This document shows, one piece after another, positions 61,890 to 64,000 of a stretch of 64,000 nucleotides of DNA. Origin of the DNA: Alg239-R122 sp041746135. Lineage in GTDB: Bacteria; Pseudomonadota; Alphaproteobacteria; Sphingomonadales; Sphingomonadaceae. Where the stretch lies: assembly GCA_041746135.1 (NCBI GenBank), contig JBGTHQ010000032.1, positions 62,001-126,000 of the forward strand, read 5' to 3'. The notes beneath the pieces were generated by a model. That model saw nothing but the letters and a program-made list of their open reading frames with translations, ran no database searches and was not told the DNA's origin. Each line of letters opens with the position of its first letter. Within the stretch, counting starts at the first letter, position 1. A program made the position numbers and the translations under genes.

Positions 61890-62621
61890 TCATCTTTCTA
61901 TATCACGGATAAGCTCGACATCGCCGGCATGAATGACATGCATCGTGCCGTCGCCAGTCAACAGTCTCAGCGACCCGTCTTGCGACAATCCTGCAAACTT
62001 TCCGGACAGACGGTCGTTTGCGTTTTGCGAAACCTGAATGTCCGTCCCTGTTTTATGGGCATTCGTGCACCATTTATCAAGGAGCGATGACAAGGGGAGT
62101 GTACGCCAATCATGGCATTGCACAGCAAAATTTGCGGCCAGTTCCTCCACTAGCATGTCGGCGGTCAAACCGGATGAAACACACTCGGCTTGCAGGCAGG
62201 TAAGTTTGCGGCCCTCAATCTCCGGTGCGCTGGCAATATTGATGCCTATTCCGACAATGACCGCATCCTCGACCCGTTCCAGCAACATTCCGCAAATTTT
62301 GCGGTTTCTTACCAGAATGTCATTCGGCCATTTCAGTTCGGTCGGGTATTCAGGAATATGCTCTGCAATAGTTCGGTGCGCAGCCAGTCCGGCGACGAAC
62401 GCTAATGTAGAGGCGGGTGGATCGCCGTTCTGCAAGCGCACCAGCGTGCTGGCAAAGAGATTGCCGGTCGCACTTTCCCATGCGCGCCCGAGCCGCCCCC
62501 TTCCCGCACTCTGGCGGACGGCGCGGATCCAGAGGCCTTCCTGCGCGCCCGTTCGGGCGCGTGCAATCATATCCGCATTGGTGGAGGCGGTTTCGGCGAC
62601 GGTTTCGATACAGAGTTTCAG
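61890..62621 (-). CDS. birA: Biotin--[acetyl-CoA-carboxylase] ligase, unusual start
   Basis: Motifs AVRQSAGRGRLGRAWES and ELKWPNDILVRNRKICG are the BirA biotinoyl-AMP and lysine sites; no DNA-binding domain is present. The conserved ETxSTNxD beginning is read in frame (IETVAETASTNADM), but between it and the nuoN stop (TAA at 62627-62625) no ATG, GTG or TTG exists. The first ATG (62570) lies after this motif. I use the CTG at 62621, giving about 243 residues. It is in the same frame as nuoN, separated from it by one stop codon and one codon. Confidence 0.85.
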   Translation of the reverse strand: MKLCIETVAETASTNADMIARARTGAQEGLWIRAVRQSAGRGRLGRAWESATGNLFASTLVRLQNGDPPASTLAFVAGLAAHRTIAEHIPEYPTELKWPNDILVRNRKICGMLLERVEDAVIVGIGINIASAPEIEGRKLTCLQAECVSSGLTADMLVEELAANFAVQCHDWRTLPLSSLLDKWCTNAHKTGTDIQVSQNANDRLSGKFAGLSQDGSLRLLTGDGTMHVIHAGDVELIRDIER

Positions 62622-62624
62622 GGC

Positions 62625-64000
62625 TTAAAAAGCCCAGAACAAAGCGGCAGCGGCACGGTCCGCGATGGACTGCAAGGGGATGAGCAGCAGGTAGCCGAGC
62701 GGCGAGACGAACAGTGCACAAGTCGCGATCAATATGCCATGCGTGCGATTGCCGCTTTTCACCACCACATGTGCAGGCTCGTCGAAATATATCACCTTGA
62801 TGACTTTCAGGTAATAGAAAGCCCCGATAACTGAAGCGGCAATGCCGATCGCGGCCAAAGGCATCAGATTTGCCTGTACCGCGGCATCAAAGACCAGAAA
62901 CTTGCCCCAAAATCCCAATAGTGGCGGGATGCCGGCCAGCGAAAACATGAACATGGCCATCGCGGCTGACAAGCCTTTGCGCGATTTCGACAGGCCGGCC
63001 AGCGAAGCTATTTGCTCGACCTGATTGCCTTGGACGTCGCGCATGTCAAGCACCGCGATAAAGCTGCCCAGCGTCATGGCGAGATAGACGATCAGATAGA
63101 TCAGCATGCCCGCCGCACCGGCCTCGTTCGCGGCGGCAAGGCCGATAAGAATGAAACCAACATTGTTGATTGAGCTGTATGCAAGCAGCCGCTTGATGTT
63201 TGTCTGGCCGATCGCCCCGATTGCTCCAACGATGATGGACGCCAGCGCGACAAAGATCACGATCTGCTGCCATGCGACGACTTGGCTGCCGAAAGCTTCG
63301 ATGGCAACGCGCATGGTCAGCGCGATTGCCGCCACTTTGGGGGCCGTCGCAAAAAACGTGGTGACAGGCGTCGGTGCGCCTTCATAAACATCGGGGGTCC
63401 ACATATGGAAGGGAACCGCGCTGATCTTAAAGCAGAGCCCTGCCAGCACGAAAATGAGACCGAACAATGCGCCGTTGCTTATCCCCGCGCTCATCGCGTC
63501 GTTGATGCCATTGAAGCTGGTCGTGCCGGTAAATCCGTAAAGCAAAGACATGCCGAACAGCAATATGCCGCTGGCCAGTGCGCCGAGTACGAAATATTTC
63601 AAACCCGCCTCGGCAGAGCGTTCGTCATTGCGCAGGAAACTGGCGAGAACATAGGCGGCAAGGCTGTTGAGTTCGAGACCGATATACAGCGTCAGCAGGT
63701 CTACCGCAGACACCATCATGCCCATGCCGATCGCCGCGAAAACAATCAGCACCGGATATTCGGGCCGCATGATATTCGACGTCGTGCTGTTACCTGAGCC
63801 CGCCATTAAACCATTAAAGAAGCGCGGGGCCACCGTGATCGAGACGATTGCGGCGAAATAGATCATCAGCTTGGTCAGCGAACCAAAGCTGTCGACCCGG
63901 TACTGGCCGAAAAATGCATCGGCACCCTCGGCAAAGGACGGGTTGGCCAAAAAGCCGATCACGACCGCAGCAGAAGTAAAGAGCGCGGTGACCGCCAATA
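62625..64000 (-). CDS. nuoN: NADH-quinone oxidoreductase subunit N, 5' part cut by the window edge
   Basis: About 457 codons are visible to the right edge; the true start lies outside. The proton-pumping antiporter-like fold has about 14 helices with GLELNSLAAYVLASF, a lysine in GLCFKISAVPFHMWTPDVYEGAPTPVT and LLAYSSINNVGFILIG. It belongs to complex I of the respiratory chain. Its stop lies directly before birA. Confidence 0.95.
   Translation of the reverse strand, partial: LAVTALFTSAAVVIGFLANPSFAEGADAFFGQYRVDSFGSLTKLMIYFAAIVSITVAPRFFNGLMAGSGNSTTSNIMRPEYPVLIVFAAIGMGMMVSAVDLLTLYIGLELNSLAAYVLASFLRNDERSAEAGLKYFVLGALASGILLFGMSLLYGFTGTTSFNGINDAMSAGISNGALFGLIFVLAGLCFKISAVPFHMWTPDVYEGAPTPVTTFFATAPKVAAIALTMRVAIEAFGSQVVAWQQIVIFVALASIIVGAIGAIGQTNIKRLLAYSSINNVGFILIGLAAANEAGAAGMLIYLIVYLAMTLGSFIAVLDMRDVQGNQVEQIASLAGLSKSRKGLSAAMAMFMFSLAGIPPLLGFWGKFLVFDAAVQANLMPLAAIGIAASVIGAFYYLKVIKVIYFDEPAHVVVKSGNRTHGILIATCALFVSPLGYLLLIPLQSIADRAAAALFWAF

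Noticed and set aside
1..64000. CRISPR arrays, insertion sequences, rRNA genes and toxin-antitoxin pairs
   Set aside because: I saw no regularly spaced repeats, transposase genes or rRNA; the RatA-like protein is a START-domain protein with no sign of a toxin pair.

Overview
The window is a piece of an alphaproteobacterial chromosome, most probably of the order Sphingomonadales. I base this on gene content and order: an ntrB-ntrC-ntrY-ntrX-hfq-hflX run behind dusB, a double-length Hfq, a fused ispDF, trpE-trpG-trpD-trpC followed by lexA, comEC, gltX and gltA, an RNase J-coaX-birA-nuoN run, and a LexA box of the alphaproteobacterial GTTC-N7-GTTC type. No genus can be named from the sequence alone. 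Coding density is high, with many 4-base start/stop overlaps.

Layout. 1-2715: the end of an integrated element, with a tyrosine integrase reading away from a tRNA-Ser(UGA) gene, an AlpA-like regulator and three unknown small genes; the element runs out of the left edge. 2.9-11.6 kb: a rightward cluster for cell wall turnover (MltB-type transglycosylase, RlpA, a DacA/DacC-type carboxypeptidase), then tmk, holB, metG, a TatD hydrolase, a metallo-beta-lactamase-fold phosphodiesterase and a membrane retropepsin-like protease. 11.7-21.6 kb: mazG, then the leftward nitrogen-signalling and RNA-chaperone operon dusB-ntrBC-ntrYX-hfq-hflX. 21.7-28.2 kb: ispDF, a secreted hypothetical protein, a CinA-type amidase, a RatA/Coq10-like protein, lipA, carbonic anhydrase, a flavin-binding oxidase-like protein and a sodium/proline-type symporter.

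28.2-36.5 kb: a repeat-rich intergenic block, an acyl-CoA ligase, dnaE, a small membrane protein, glutathione peroxidase and lolD-lolC. 36.5-37.7 kb: a candidate 6S RNA with a strong terminator, then a small heat-shock protein gene behind a sigma-32-like promoter and a ROSE-type RNA thermometer. 37.7-47.7 kb: pyrG, secG, tpiA, ppiD, the trp genes and lexA. 47.8-52.7 kb: comEC, gltX, gltA.

52.7-59.2 kb is the least conventional region. It holds a histidine-kinase-like protein whose phospho-acceptor histidine position is serine, an unknown helical protein, a membrane protein with a nucleotidyltransferase-like N-terminus, an Hpt-domain protein whose phospho-histidine position is leucine, and a 772-residue membrane-anchored coiled-coil protein. 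Two signalling proteins that both lack the phosphorylated histidine lie within about 3 kb of each other, so this is my best candidate for an undescribed signalling or envelope module. 59.2-64 kb: a DUF1467 protein, RNase J, coaX, birA and the 3' part of nuoN, which runs out of the right edge.
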